Both the position numbers and the translations under genes were made by a program. A stretch of 61,553 bases of DNA, taken from contig CAMBMO010000013.1 of assembly GCA_945868805.1 (NCBI GenBank), positions 1 through 61,553 on the forward strand. The letters run 5' to 3'. This document shows, one piece after another, positions 8,152 to 18,000 of the stretch (positions within the stretch are counted from its first letter, which is position 1; each line of letters starts with the position of its first letter). Source of the stretch: Singulisphaera sp. GP187 (GTDB taxonomy: Bacteria; Planctomycetota; Phycisphaerae; Phycisphaerales; SM1A02). The notes beneath the pieces are model-generated. The model ran no database searches and was not told where the DNA came from. It saw only the letters and a list, made by a program, of their open reading frames with translations.

Positions 8152-9486
8152 GTGATGTTGGCATCGCACGCATCATGGCCGATTGGAACTTTGCCATTCA
8201 TAGGACTTCTGCTCGCCATTGCGGTACTGCCGCTCGTGCCGAGATCGTCTCATTGGTGGCACTCAAATCGAAACAAGGCAATCGTCTCGGTGGGATGCGG
8301 GTTGCTTGCGCTGGCATTCCTGGCGATCACCGAAGGATTCTCCGCGTCGGGGCAGGTCCTCGCCCACACAATATTGACCGAGTACGTGCCATTCATGGTT
8401 CTCCTTGGTTCGCTCTACATCGTCGCCGGGGGCATCGCGCTCCGTGGAGATTTCACGCCAACGCCAGCGACGAACACTGGAATCTTGGCATCTGGTGCGA
8501 TTCTGGCAAGTGTGCTCGGAACGACTGGGGCGAGCGTGCTCTTCATTCGTCTGCTCATCGATACAAATCGACGCCGCACCCGGGTCGCGCACACGGTCGT
8601 CTTTTTCATTTTTATCGTTTCGAATGTCGGCGGATTGCTCCTTCCAATCGGTGACCCGCCGCTCTTTCTTGGATACCTCCGTGGAGTGCCTTTCTTCTGG
8701 ACACTGAACATGTGGCCACAGTGGATTTTCACGGTCGCGCTCCTGTTGGCGATCTACTTTGTGCTCGACACATGGTTGATGAGGCATGAGACCGCGACTA
8801 CGACTTCGCTCGGTTCCAAGCCCTCCGGAAGAATCCAGATCAGCGGATGGGTGAATTTTCTTGCGCTCGGGGGAATCCTGGCGAGCGTCATCGTTCTCAT
8901 TCCGGGGCGACCATTTCCGGGGACGAACGCAGTCATTCCTTCGTTCGCACGCGAGATCGCGATGTGCCTCTTTGCTGCGATCAGTCTTTGGATGACCCCG
9001 ACGGGCGTACGAGCTGCCAACAAGTTTTCATGGGGACCGATTCTTGAGGTCGCGGCACTCTTCATCGGCATATTTGTAGCGATGCAGGTGCCGATGGCCG
9101 TTCTTGCCGAAAAGGGTGCGGAACTTGGCGTCACAAGCCCTGCACAGTTCTTCTGGGTGAGTGGAACGCTTTCAAGCTTCCTCGACAATGCGCCGACCTA
9201 TCTCGTCTTTCTCACGATTGCGGCAAGCCTTCCAGTTGATCTGGGTGCAACCATGATCACACTCAACGATGGCGCGCAGGTCAGCGCGACACTCTTGACC
9301 GCCATTTCGCTTGGAAGCGTCTTTATGGGAGCGAACACTTACATCGGCAATGGGCCCAATTTCATGGTGAAGGCGATGGCGGAAGAAGGTGGAGTTCGCA
9401 TGCCAAGTTTCTTCGGATTCATGGGCTGGTCGATCGCTGTGCTGATCCCCGTCTTTGTACTCGTGACGATTTTGTTCGAGTACTAG
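8152..9486 (+). CDS. NhaD/ArsB-type sodium:proton antiporter
   Basis: An integral membrane protein of 444 residues with about 11-12 hydrophobic helices. Family-typical signatures are TGASVLFIRLLIDTN, the conserved SNVGGLLLPIGDPPLFLGYL loop, and SSFLDNAPTYLVFLTIA with the buried DNAPT motif of the ion-transporter superfamily. NhaD-type proteins exchange cytoplasmic sodium or lithium for external protons. The start is GTG 8152, followed directly by an in-frame ATG at 8155. It diverges from the NHL operon, so both promoters must lie inside coding sequence or in the 29-base gap. It ends 92 bases before a convergent lipoprotein gene. Confidence 0.85.
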   Translation: MMLASHASWPIGTLPFIGLLLAIAVLPLVPRSSHWWHSNRNKAIVSVGCGLLALAFLAITEGFSASGQVLAHTILTEYVPFMVLLGSLYIVAGGIALRGDFTPTPATNTGILASGAILASVLGTTGASVLFIRLLIDTNRRRTRVAHTVVFFIFIVSNVGGLLLPIGDPPLFLGYLRGVPFFWTLNMWPQWIFTVALLLAIYFVLDTWLMRHETATTTSLGSKPSGRIQISGWVNFLALGGILASVIVLIPGRPFPGTNAVIPSFAREIAMCLFAAISLWMTPTGVRAANKFSWGPILEVAALFIGIFVAMQVPMAVLAEKGAELGVTSPAQFFWVSGTLSSFLDNAPTYLVFLTIAASLPVDLGATMITLNDGAQVSATLLTAISLGSVFMGANTYIGNGPNFMVKAMAEEGGVRMPSFFGFMGWSIAVLIPVFVLVTILFEY

Positions 9487-9578
9487 CGGGGTGGAGAAGG
9501 GCACCAGGAATCAAAACCACGACGAAACTTGGGCGCAAAACCGGGTTTCATCAGCGCCTTGCTATCCCCCCGCGCCAG

Positions 9579-10415
9579 TTACTGCTTCGTCGCCTTGGCA
9601 TCGTCGCGCTTCATCATCGAGTAGATCACGCTTTGCACAACGACAGATTCGCCGATGAGCCGACCGACTCTCTCCCCCGCCTCCCTCACCGAACGAATCT
9701 TTCCCTCGTCGAATTCCTCTTCGAAATCGCAGAGCGAGTTTTCGATGCCGAGCATCATCGATGCAATCACGGCCCATTCGTGACGAGTGTCGGGCCAATA
9801 CTGGTTCGTTCTCAGTGTCTCGACAGGGACATTCAGCCGCCAACCGTCGGATGTCTCGACCATCGTCAAGAGTCCGCCGAACGCAGGTTCATCGTCGATC
9901 ACGATCGCCGCTGTTCCGTCGCCAAGGTCTTCCACCTTCATTCGTGAGCGCTGCTCGATCAAAAAACCGAACGGATCTCCGAAGACGCGCTTGGCGAGCG
10001 TGCGGTAGTCGAATCCTCCCTCGTCAAGCTGACGCCCCGGACGATCGAGCAGCGCATCGACGCCGACTTTCGCTTCGTCTGCGAGCTCCTTCGGAAAACG
10101 CTCCTTGATCTTCTTCGAGACGCGCCACAACTGCGCAAGCACATCGCTCAATTTGTCTTTGACATTCTGGATCGCGCTCGCTTCTGTGACTCCATCGTCG
10201 AAAGTGATGTCGCGCGCCTGAATCTCGATCATCTGTGGCAATCCCTCGGGATGTCCGGATTCGATCATGGTTTGGATCGCGTCGAGTGCCTTTTCCGGCG
10301 TACTCGTGTCCACTCCCTTGCTCCCGCAGGCGAAACCGGAGAACATCACCGCGATCGACGACACAATTGCGATCGACAGTCGAAAATGACGGAAACGGTT
10401 CGGGTCGGAAGGCAC
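9579..10415 (-). CDS. Unknown lipoprotein
   Basis: A protein of about 278 residues starting at GTG 10415. It has a basic N-terminus, a hydrophobic core and a lipobox-like FSGFAC, so the mature form is probably lipidated at that cysteine. The frame is open further upstream to 10571, but that part overlaps thiS on the other strand. The mature protein is acidic and helical (PEKALDAIQTMIESG, DKLSDVLAQLWRVSKKIKERF), followed by a beta-rich section (GDGTAAIVIDDEPAFGGLL). I recognise no family. Its start codon is 21 bases from the divergent thiS start. Confidence 0.7.
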   Translation of the reverse strand: MPSDPNRFRHFRLSIAIVSSIAVMFSGFACGSKGVDTSTPEKALDAIQTMIESGHPEGLPQMIEIQARDITFDDGVTEASAIQNVKDKLSDVLAQLWRVSKKIKERFPKELADEAKVGVDALLDRPGRQLDEGGFDYRTLAKRVFGDPFGFLIEQRSRMKVEDLGDGTAAIVIDDEPAFGGLLTMVETSDGWRLNVPVETLRTNQYWPDTRHEWAVIASMMLGIENSLCDFEEEFDEGKIRSVREAGERVGRLIGESVVVQSVIYSMMKRDDAKATKQ

Positions 10416-10436
10416 TGCGCTAATCTTATCCAACCG

Positions 10437-10637
10437 ATGCGAATCACCGTCAATGGAATTCAATCCGATCTGGAAGTGCCGATCACGGTCGCGGAGTTCA
10501 TACGCCAGCGCCGCACCAATGACGCCCCCTGCGCCGTCGAATTGAACGAACGACTCGTCGCCTTCGATCAACGCGAAACGGTCCTGATACAGGATGGGGA
10601 TCGCGTCGAGGTCGTGACACTCGTGGGAGGAGGTTGA
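10437..10637 (+). CDS. thiS: ThiS sulfur carrier protein
   Basis: This 66-residue ubiquitin-like protein ends in the Gly-Gly-Gly tail (VTLVGGG) that is adenylylated and thiocarboxylated in thiamine biosynthesis. The beta-grasp pattern is clear ([13 protein letters not shown], then VAEFIRQR, then RVEVVTLV). It hands sulfur to ThiG. It starts at ATG 10437 and ends four bases before thiG, so the two are surely one transcript. A longer open frame begins at 10251 but has no homology ahead of the ThiS fold. I saw no TPP riboswitch, and the 21-base gap to the lipoprotein gene is too short to hold one. Confidence 0.9.
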   Translation: MRITVNGIQSDLEVPITVAEFIRQRRTNDAPCAVELNERLVAFDQRETVLIQDGDRVEVVTLVGGG

Positions 10638-10641
10638 TCAA

Positions 10642-11478
10642 ATGATGGTTCCACCACTTCAAGTCGGTTCGTTCACGCTTCGAAGTCGCCTCGTCGTAGG
10701 AACCGGAAAGTACTCCGAGGCCGAAACGATGAATCTTGCGCTGGCCGCGTGCGGAGCCGATGTCATCACCGTTGCAGTACGCCGCGAAAGATTGATCGAT
10801 GCGAATGGAAAGTCGCTCTTGGACACATTGGACTCTTCACGATTCACGATTCTCCCAAATACGGCGGGCTGTTTCACAGCCGCAGACGCCGTGCGTGTCG
10901 CTCGACTTGGGCGGGACATCCTGCGACAGATGGGTAATCCCGGCGAACGATGGGTGAAACTCGAAGTGCTCGGCGACAAGCGAACACTTCTTCCAGATCC
11001 AGTCGGAACGCTCGAAGCATGTCGCGAGCTTGTCGCTGACGGATTCGAAGTGCTCTGCTACTCCAGCGACGATCCGATCATGGCGGTTCGACTGCGCGAT
11101 GCTGGTGCAACGAGCGTCATGCCGGCTGGCAGTCCCATCGGATCAGGCCGAGGCATCTCCAACGCCAGCGCGATCTCGATCATTCTCGAACTCTTGAAAG
11201 ATCCCGCAGCAGGTGGCGATCCGAGCTTTCCCGTCATTGTCGATGCAGGTGTTGGCACTCCCAGCGATGTCACAACTGCCATGGAACTCGGCGCAGATGG
11301 GGTTCTCTTGAATACCGCGATCGCTCACGCGAAGGACCCCGTCATGATGGCGAAAGCAATGCGAATGGCGTGCGATGCGGGATGGCTTGGCGCGCATGCG
11401 GGAAGAATGCCAAAGCGTCGCTACGCAAGCGCATCGAGCCCCTGGGAAGGCGTCGTGACGCATATTCCAGGAGAGTGA
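10642..11478 (+). CDS. thiG: ThiG thiazole synthase
   Basis: This 278-residue TIM-barrel enzyme makes the thiazole phosphate moiety of thiamine from 1-deoxyxylulose 5-phosphate, dehydroglycine and ThiS thiocarboxylate. Family landmarks are [11 protein letters not shown] near the N-terminus, the Schiff-base lysine region [28 protein letters not shown] (phosphate loop) and [12 protein letters not shown] strong ribosome-binding site (GGGAGGAGG, 10625-10633) lies inside the end of thiS. The last 58 bases overlap the convergent trpG gene on the opposite strand, which is unusual. Confidence 0.95.
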   Translation: MMVPPLQVGSFTLRSRLVVGTGKYSEAETMNLALAACGADVITVAVRRERLIDANGKSLLDTLDSSRFTILPNTAGCFTAADAVRVARLGRDILRQMGNPGERWVKLEVLGDKRTLLPDPVGTLEACRELVADGFEVLCYSSDDPIMAVRLRDAGATSVMPAGSPIGSGRGISNASAISIILELLKDPAAGGDPSFPVIVDAGVGTPSDVTTAMELGADGVLLNTAIAHAKDPVMMAKAMRMACDAGWLGAHAGRMPKRRYASASSPWEGVVTHIPGE

Positions 11479-12098
11479 GCGGTCTGAACGGTCTTCGCCG
11501 ACTTGGCCATCTGCAAGGGCGTCTGCAAGAAATTCCCTAGCAACTGTGGTCCGTCCGTCGAAAGAAAACTCTCCGGGTGAAACTGCACGCCGTCCATAGG
11601 AGCCTTGCCAACGGGTGACTTCCACCGAAGTCCCATCACCTCGTCCTGCGCAGTCCACGCCGAAATTTCGAAGTCGGGAGTGACCGTTGCGCGCTCGACG
11701 ATCAACGAGTGGTATCGCGTCGCAGTGGTCGGATTGCAGATCCCTTGAAATATCCCCTTACCGTCGTGGAAAATATGCGAGGCCTTTCCGTGCACGGGAC
11801 GATCGTTGCGCTTGACTCTCATGCCGTGCGCATCCGCGATCGTCTGGTGTCCGAGACACACTCCCAGAATCGGGATCACACCGCGAAAGGTACGAATGAG
11901 ATCCCCGCAGACTCCGCTTTCTTTGGGCGTGCAAGGACCGGGCGAAATCACCAGCCACTTTGGATTGAGTTCCTTCGCTTGATCGGGAGTGATGGCGTCA
12001 TTACGAACCACATGGATCGGCATCGATCCATCGAGTACGCCAAACGCTTGCACCAGGTTCCAGGTGAACGAGTCATAGTTGTCGATGAGGAGGATCAT
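11421..12098 (-). CDS. trpG: Anthranilate / aminodeoxychorismate synthase glutamine amidotransferase subunit
   Basis: This 225-residue class I glutamine amidotransferase starts at ATG 12098 ([14 protein letters not shown], the family's hallmark N-terminus). The oxyanion/nucleophile segment is [14 protein letters not shown] with the catalytic Cys. The His-Glu pair is in [10 protein letters not shown], and [11 protein letters not shown] is also typical. It supplies ammonia to TrpE or PabB. The partner is not in this window, so trpG and pabA (or a dual role) cannot be told apart. The C-terminal tail (about 25 residues) is longer than usual and lies within the overlap with thiG. Confidence 0.88.
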   Translation of the reverse strand: MILLIDNYDSFTWNLVQAFGVLDGSMPIHVVRNDAITPDQAKELNPKWLVISPGPCTPKESGVCGDLIRTFRGVIPILGVCLGHQTIADAHGMRVKRNDRPVHGKASHIFHDGKGIFQGICNPTTATRYHSLIVERATVTPDFEISAWTAQDEVMGLRWKSPVGKAPMDGVQFHPESFLSTDGPQLLGNFLQTPLQMAKSAKTVQTAHSPGICVTTPSQGLDALA

Positions 12099-12146
12099 GG
12101 GTCGGGTCGAAGCTCTCCAATCGAAGCATAGACATCGCGTTCGAAC

Positions 12147-12169
12147 AAAAAACCCGCCGAGTCGGCGGG
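12147..12169 (-). terminator. Intrinsic terminator downstream of tRNA-Ala
   Basis: A perfect GC-rich inverted repeat (CCCGCC, short GAGTC loop, GGCGGG, 12153-12169) is followed on the minus strand by six U residues (A6 at 12147-12152). On the plus strand the same hairpin is followed by GCGTTTTT, so it may work both ways. It sits between tRNA-Ala and trpG. Confidence 0.75.
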
Positions 12170-12201
12170 CGTTTTTCGCGCCCGGTTCAGGGGCATTTCA
12201 G

Positions 12202-12274
12202 TGGAGTGGATGAGGATCGAACTCACAACCTCTTGAATGCGATTCAAGCGCTCTCCCAATTGAGCTACCACCCC
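12202..12274 (-). tRNA. tRNA-Ala(CGC)
   Basis: This 73-base cloverleaf has acceptor GGGGTGG/CCACTCC, D arm GCTC/GAGC, anticodon stem CTTGA/TCAAG around loop ATCGCAT, and T arm GTGAG/CTCAT with loop TTCGATC. The anticodon is CGC. The acceptor has the G3:U70 wobble pair that is the identity element of alanine tRNA, and the discriminator is A. CCA is not encoded. Confidence 0.93.
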
Positions 12275-12313
12275 TGAGCTCTCAACTCCGAGCTTGCGCT
12301 CGAGGGCGGAAAA

Positions 12314-12319
12314 AGTATA
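12314..12319 (-). promoter_or_regulatory. Candidate -10 box of tRNA-Ala
   Basis: TATACT in the context GGCTATACTTTT on the minus strand lies 40 bases ahead of the tRNA. The same hexamer is seen in front of tRNA-Ile and tRNA-Met. No convincing -35 was found. Confidence 0.45.
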
Positions 12320-12340
12320 GCCAATCGAGTGAGGATGGAC

Positions 12341-15049
12341 ATGTGCCACAAGTACGCTCGCGATGTGGCGAACGACACGGTGAACAACGAAAAAGCTGCG
12401 TCGCCAGCCAATCGCGACACGCCAGCGATGCGGCAGTACCAGCGCTTCAAGGCAGAGCACCCGGGATGCATGCTCTTCTTTCGAATGGGCGACTTCTACG
12501 AGATGTTTCACGATGATGCCATCCGGGCACATCGCATCCTCGGGATCACGCTGACCCAGCGCAGTGCGGGGATCCCGATGGCGGGTGTTCCATTTCATTC
12601 GGCCGAGGGGTACCTGCGTCGACTCGTCGAACATGGAGAACGTGTCGCAGTCTGCGAACAAATTCAAGACCCCAAGGACGCCAAGGGTGTCGTCGATCGC
12701 GCGGTCGTTCGCGTCGTGACACCTGGAACTCGCGTCGACGAGGCACTGCTCGAAGCTGGAACGCACAACATCGTTGCGTCGATTGCGATCATTGGCGATC
12801 GCGCGGCCATCGCTCTCGTCGAACTTTCCACTGGATCATTCCGCGTCCTTCCATGCGAAGCGCAGAGTCTTTCGGATGAACTCGCGCGCTCAGCGCCATC
12901 GGAAGTCATCTGTGCAGAAGAAGCGCAACTTCCCAATGGTTCGTCCCTACGCGAACTCGCCAACTTGATGCAACTCCCCATCACGACGCGACCTCCCTGG
13001 TCGATGGGGTCGGAAGAGTCTTCGAATGTGCTCCGCAAACACTACGGCGTTGGATCGGCGAGTGCGTGGGCGCTCGACGGCGCCTCGATCTGCGCAGCCG
13101 GCGGTCTGTTGGGATACCTCCTCGAAACACAGTCGGGATTCGCCGTTGATGGTGCCGCCGGCACAGCAGCTGGAGTGCGAGATTTGTCGCATCTCGAAGC
13201 GCCGAGAGTCGTGGACCGATCGAAGTTTGTCGTCCTGGACGCCTGGACTCTGCGAGCCCTTGAAATCGAGCGGACATCGCTCGCGGGAACGACCGACTCA
13301 TCCCTCGTCGCGACACTCAATTGCGCTCGGACTCCGATGGGCCGTCGAATGCTTCGTGACTGGATGTGCTTTCCACTCCGCGATCAACACGCCATCGAAG
13401 GCAGACTCGACGCGGTCGCTTCACTTGTCCAAGATTCATCGCTACGCGAATCTCTCTCATCGGTTCTCGGGCGCATCCAGGATGTCGCCCGCATTCACGG
13501 GCGCGTGGCGATGCGCCGTGCGACTCCACGCGACGTGGTCGCTCTCGGCCGATCACTCGCAGCACTTCCGACCACCATTGAATTGCTTGAAGGAGTCGAG
13601 GCGTTCGCAGAGTCGTACGCACGACTCTCGGTGCTTGGGATTGGATTGACAGAACTCGGCATGCGCATCGTCCGATCGTGCGTCGACGATCCCCCCGCTC
13701 ACTTGCGCGAAGGCGGACTCCTCCGCGAAGGTATCGATGCGGATCTCGACGAGGCGAAGGCTCTCCAACGCGACGCCGGCGAGTGGATTGCCAATTATCA
13801 GAGCCAACTGATCCGCGAGAGTGGGATTGACTCTCTGCGAACGGGCTTCAATCGAGTCTTCGGCTACTACATCGAAGTCACGCACACGCATACGGCGCGG
13901 GTGCCGATCACATTTACGCGCAAGCAGACTCTTCGAAATGCAGAGCGATACATCACGCCCGAACTGAAGGCCTTTGAGGACCGCGTCCTTCATGCCGAAT
14001 CCCGAGCATTTGAGCGCGAAAGACAATTGTTCGAGCAGATTCTCGAGGCGATTTCTGGGCGCGCGAGCGACCTCGCTGCGTTCGCGGACACGATCGCTCA
14101 ACTGGACTGTGTCACTTCTTTCGCCGAGACGGCTGTTCGACACGCGTACGTTCGCCCTGAAATTTCTCGGGTTCCACTCCTCGAGATCGACCAAGGTCGG
14201 CACCCAGTTCTCGACCGATCGCTCGGTGGAAAGTTCGTCCCCAACGAATGCACTCTCGGCACACCGAATGTGTACGCGACACTCGCACTGGTCACTGGTC
14301 CGAACATGGCAGGTAAGTCGACATTCATTCGACAGAACGCGCTCATCGCATTGATGGCACTCTCCGGAAGTTTCGTGCCGGCGAAACGCGCGGTCGTAGG
14401 AGTGTGCGACCGAATCTTTGCACGCATTGGTGCGGGCGATGAACTGCACGCCGGCCGTTCGACATTCATGGTCGAGATGACCGAGACCGCAAACATTCTC
14501 CACCATGCCACTGAGCAGAGCCTCGTCGTGCTCGACGAAATCGGGCGTGGCACGAGCACGCTCGATGGACTCAGCCTCGCATGGGCGATGACCGAGTGGC
14601 TCGCCCAGAAACGCGTCCGCACGCTCTTTGCGACGCATTATCACGAACTGACCGCTCTCGCAGACGACGAACGGGCGATCTGCAATCTGCAAGTCGGCGT
14701 GCGCGAGTGGAAAGACGAAGTCATTTTCCTTCACCGGATCGAGCCTGGACGTGCTGATCGCTCCTATGGCATTCATGTCGCAAAATTGGCAGGTGTGCCC
14801 GCGAAAGTTGTGGAGCGCGCCACGAAGATCTTGGAAACTCTCACTGTCCAGGCTGCAACGCCCACTCGGCGACGGAGCGCGCGCGACGACGACCAGCCAT
14901 CGCTTTTTGCTCCTCCAGTTACGAGCGCGCCACCACTGCCTGCGCTTCACCCAATCGTTCGGGAAATCTCCGAAATCTCGGTTGAGAATCTCACCCCGCT
15001 TGCCGCGTTCGATCTCTTGCGTAAGTGGAAGTCGAGCATCGACCAATAG
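12341..15049 (+). CDS. mutS: DNA mismatch repair protein MutS
   Basis: A protein of about 902 residues, close to the usual length for MutS. The mismatch-recognition motif MGDFYEMF lies near residue 50. The ATPase domain has Walker [10 protein letters not shown], Walker B with [12 protein letters not shown], and the downstream FATHYHELT. It binds mispaired bases and recruits MutL. GAGG (12331-12334) lies six bases ahead of ATG 12341. GTG 12329 and ATG 12335 in the same frame are alternatives. The gene diverges from tRNA-Ala and ends 24 bases before the convergent giant gene. mutL is not in the window. Confidence 0.97.
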   Translation: MCHKYARDVANDTVNNEKAASPANRDTPAMRQYQRFKAEHPGCMLFFRMGDFYEMFHDDAIRAHRILGITLTQRSAGIPMAGVPFHSAEGYLRRLVEHGERVAVCEQIQDPKDAKGVVDRAVVRVVTPGTRVDEALLEAGTHNIVASIAIIGDRAAIALVELSTGSFRVLPCEAQSLSDELARSAPSEVICAEEAQLPNGSSLRELANLMQLPITTRPPWSMGSEESSNVLRKHYGVGSASAWALDGASICAAGGLLGYLLETQSGFAVDGAAGTAAGVRDLSHLEAPRVVDRSKFVVLDAWTLRALEIERTSLAGTTDSSLVATLNCARTPMGRRMLRDWMCFPLRDQHAIEGRLDAVASLVQDSSLRESLSSVLGRIQDVARIHGRVAMRRATPRDVVALGRSLAALPTTIELLEGVEAFAESYARLSVLGIGLTELGMRIVRSCVDDPPAHLREGGLLREGIDADLDEAKALQRDAGEWIANYQSQLIRESGIDSLRTGFNRVFGYYIEVTHTHTARVPITFTRKQTLRNAERYITPELKAFEDRVLHAESRAFERERQLFEQILEAISGRASDLAAFADTIAQLDCVTSFAETAVRHAYVRPEISRVPLLEIDQGRHPVLDRSLGGKFVPNECTLGTPNVYATLALVTGPNMAGKSTFIRQNALIALMALSGSFVPAKRAVVGVCDRIFARIGAGDELHAGRSTFMVEMTETANILHHATEQSLVVLDEIGRGTSTLDGLSLAWAMTEWLAQKRVRTLFATHYHELTALADDERAICNLQVGVREWKDEVIFLHRIEPGRADRSYGIHVAKLAGVPAKVVERATKILETLTVQAATPTRRRSARDDDQPSLFAPPVTSAPPLPALHPIVREISEISVENLTPLAAFDLLRKWKSSIDQ

Positions 15050-15073
15050 ACGCGAGCGACAATAATTGCGCTT

Positions 15074-18000
15074 TCACTTTGGTTGCCGCTTCGGTTGCGT
15101 TGGGGACCGAGTCTCTTCGATCCCGGCGATCACGATCGCCATATCGTCTGCCGTGATTTGACCATCGCGGTTGAGATCGCCAACGAACTGATCGCTCGAA
15201 ATCCATGCTTCCAGAAATGCCGAGAGATCCTTGTCGTCAATCGTGCCATCGACTGTTACATCTCCCCGTTCCTGAGCGCAAACCGCGGGTTCGGCTCCCA
15301 AACGTGGCTCGAAGAGAGAAGTCAATCGTTCAATCAACACCTCCAGAGATTCCGCTTCGCTGTCCGTCAGTCCACCACGCGAAAGGCGATTCAAGTGCGA
15401 TTGAATCTGACGCGCCAGCTCATGCGAGACAATCTCGCAAGGACCGAACTTCTCGTCGATGTCGTCGACAACTTCGGCGGGGATCTTGGCGCTGAGCGAG
15501 TCACTCAACGACTCGCCAGACGATCCATCCGAATCTGGCACGTTGTCCATTCCAGATGCATCGCTCACATCACTTTCGCCACGCGTCCCATTCGATTCAC
15601 TGCCGCCACCCGCCACACCTCCCTCGTCACCCTTCCCATCCCCTCCAGCAAACCCAGGCGGTCTGATTCCTGTGTCAGGCAAACTCATCAGCGTCGCAAC
15701 AGTCGTTTCGAGCATGACTCCTGCGAGCACGTACTTCATCCTGACGGAGTATGTGGCCGTCACGCCCGACGGGATCGAAAAGTCATCGAAGATGAATGTC
15801 AGCGCGTCGGTCACACCCACGAGTGTCGGCGATTCCTCTGCAAGAGATCGCCAGAGTTCGAACCCAACCAGCTCGAGAGCGGTCTTTCCTGTTGGCGAGG
15901 CGTTCCATGTCACGCGCACTTTCACAGGGTCGGTATCCGTAGCGACGAGATCAATTGGCGCAGGATGATTCGCATATCCGAGATTTCCAGCACTCGGAAG
16001 ACTCAAACCCACCGCGCCGATCGCTCGAACTCGGTACACGGCAGCGCTCCCGGAGAGAGCGGAGAAGTCGCTGAATGTCGTGACCACGCCGATCGTCGCG
16101 ATCGCAAGGGAAGAAGAGTCCTTGAAGATCGAGTATCCCGTCGCGCCGATAGACCCGACCCAAGTCAATTCCACGCGATCGGAGAACGATCCATTGGATG
16201 CCGCCACGGCCGTCGGAGGCGAGAGATTCCGGAAGCCGCTCTCTTCGACGCTCAAATCACTCACTCCAACGCCACCAACTGCAACGACCGCGTATGAGTA
16301 CAGAGTTCCTGGAACGGCCGTCAAATCGTGGAAAGTCGTCTCGACCCCGACAGTTCCAATCTCGGTCGCGCCTCGGTTTCGATAAATCTTGTATCCAGTT
16401 GCGGCGAACGATGTCGACCAATTCACGCTTATCTTTCCAGTGAATGTTCCGTCCGACGCCGAAAGCTCGACAGGTGCCTTGAGCTTTCGATACCCCGTGT
16501 CCGCGAGACTCACGACGCTCACTCCAACGATTCCATGAGACTTGACCGAGTATGTGTACGGCGTCCCGGGGATGGCAGAGTTGTCATTGAATGTCGTCGA
16601 AGCTGGAACCACCGCGATCGGAGCGATCGAACCGTTGCGGAAGATGGAATACGAGGTCGCGCCGATCGATCCGCTCCATGTCACGGTCACATGCGATGTC
16701 GATGTTCCATCGGAGGCGATCACGTCGCTCGGAGGCGAGACATTGCAATATCCCGAGTTTGCCACGCTCGTCGCCGAGACCCCAGTCGCGATGATTGCGT
16801 TCACCGTGTACGGGTACGGCGTGCCTGCGATGGCGTCGAAGTCGGTAAATGTCTGAACGAGGTTTGACACCGTGCCGATCGGCGTTGTCGATCCACTGCG
16901 AAAGACGCCGTACCCAGTCGCTCCTGCCGATGGATTCCATGTCACGACGACCCTGTCCGTAAATGTGCCGTCAGTGGCAAAAACTCCAGTTGGTGCTGCC
17001 ACATTTCTCCAGCCAGGATCGCCGAGACTCGCGGTGGACATTCCCGTCGGAACGACGACCTTTACCGTGTATGTGTACGAATTGCCTGCAACCGCACTCG
17101 TGTCGCTGAATGACGTCACGACACCGACGCTCCCGATCGCCGTTGTCAAGCCATCTCGAAAGATCTTGTAGCCAATCGCCCCAAATGACGGCGACCAAGT
17201 CACTGCGACTCGATCTGTAAAAGCGCCATCCGATGCGGCGACATCGACCGGAGGCGCAATGGCACGGTAGCCGCTATTCCCTGCACTGAGAGCACTTGTT
17301 CCGATCATCCCAACCGCTCGAACCTTGTAAGTGAAGACCGTCCCAGGAATCGCGGTCGTGTCGGCGAAGGAAGTGACCGCTGAAAGGACTGCGAGCGGGC
17401 TGGCAGAGTCACTTCGCAGGATTTCGAATCCGACGGCACCAACCACGGAATTCCAGGTGACTTCGACGCGATCGGTGAATGTTCCATCTGATGCGGCAAC
17501 CCCAGTCGGCGCCGACAGATTTCGAAACCCCATATCGCTTGCACTCTCGGCAGAGAGGCCAGCCGCTGTACTCGCTTTGACGCTGTAGACGTACGAGATC
17601 CCCGCGAGTGCGCTCACATCAGTGAATGTCGTCGCGACACCAACGGCTCCAATCTGATTGGGAGCGCCACCACGGTAGATCTTGTACCCCGTCGCGCCAG
17701 TGACCGCGCTCCACCCGATCAGAACACTCGTCGTGCTCGTCCCATCGGACGCAATCACGTTCGTCGGCGCCGCTGGCGCGCGCCAACCGATCACACTCGC
17801 ACTAAGTTCACTCGCCCCGACGGCTCCGGTCGCCTTGACCGAATAGGAATAGCTCACGCCGATTGCGGCGGTGAGGTCGTCATAGGGCGACGCCGTCGCG
17901 GTTCCGGGCGCCAGTGGTGCGCCGTTTCTGAAGATCACATAGGAAATCGCGCCTTCCGAGCCAACCCACGAGATCCGCACTCGATCGGTCAATCCTCCGA

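Noticed and set aside
10251-10436. N-terminal extension of thiS
   Set aside because: The extra 62 residues have no homology to ThiS and overlap the lipoprotein gene.
10416-10436. TPP riboswitch before thiS
   Set aside because: The gap is 21 bases and no thi-box sequence is seen nearby.
13553-15046. 497-residue open frame on the minus strand across mutS
   Set aside because: Shadow frame of mutS; no family motif, and mutS carries all motifs on the other strand.
15083-16297. 404-residue plus-strand frame opposite the FN3 array
   Set aside because: Explained by the biased codons of the repeat on the other strand.
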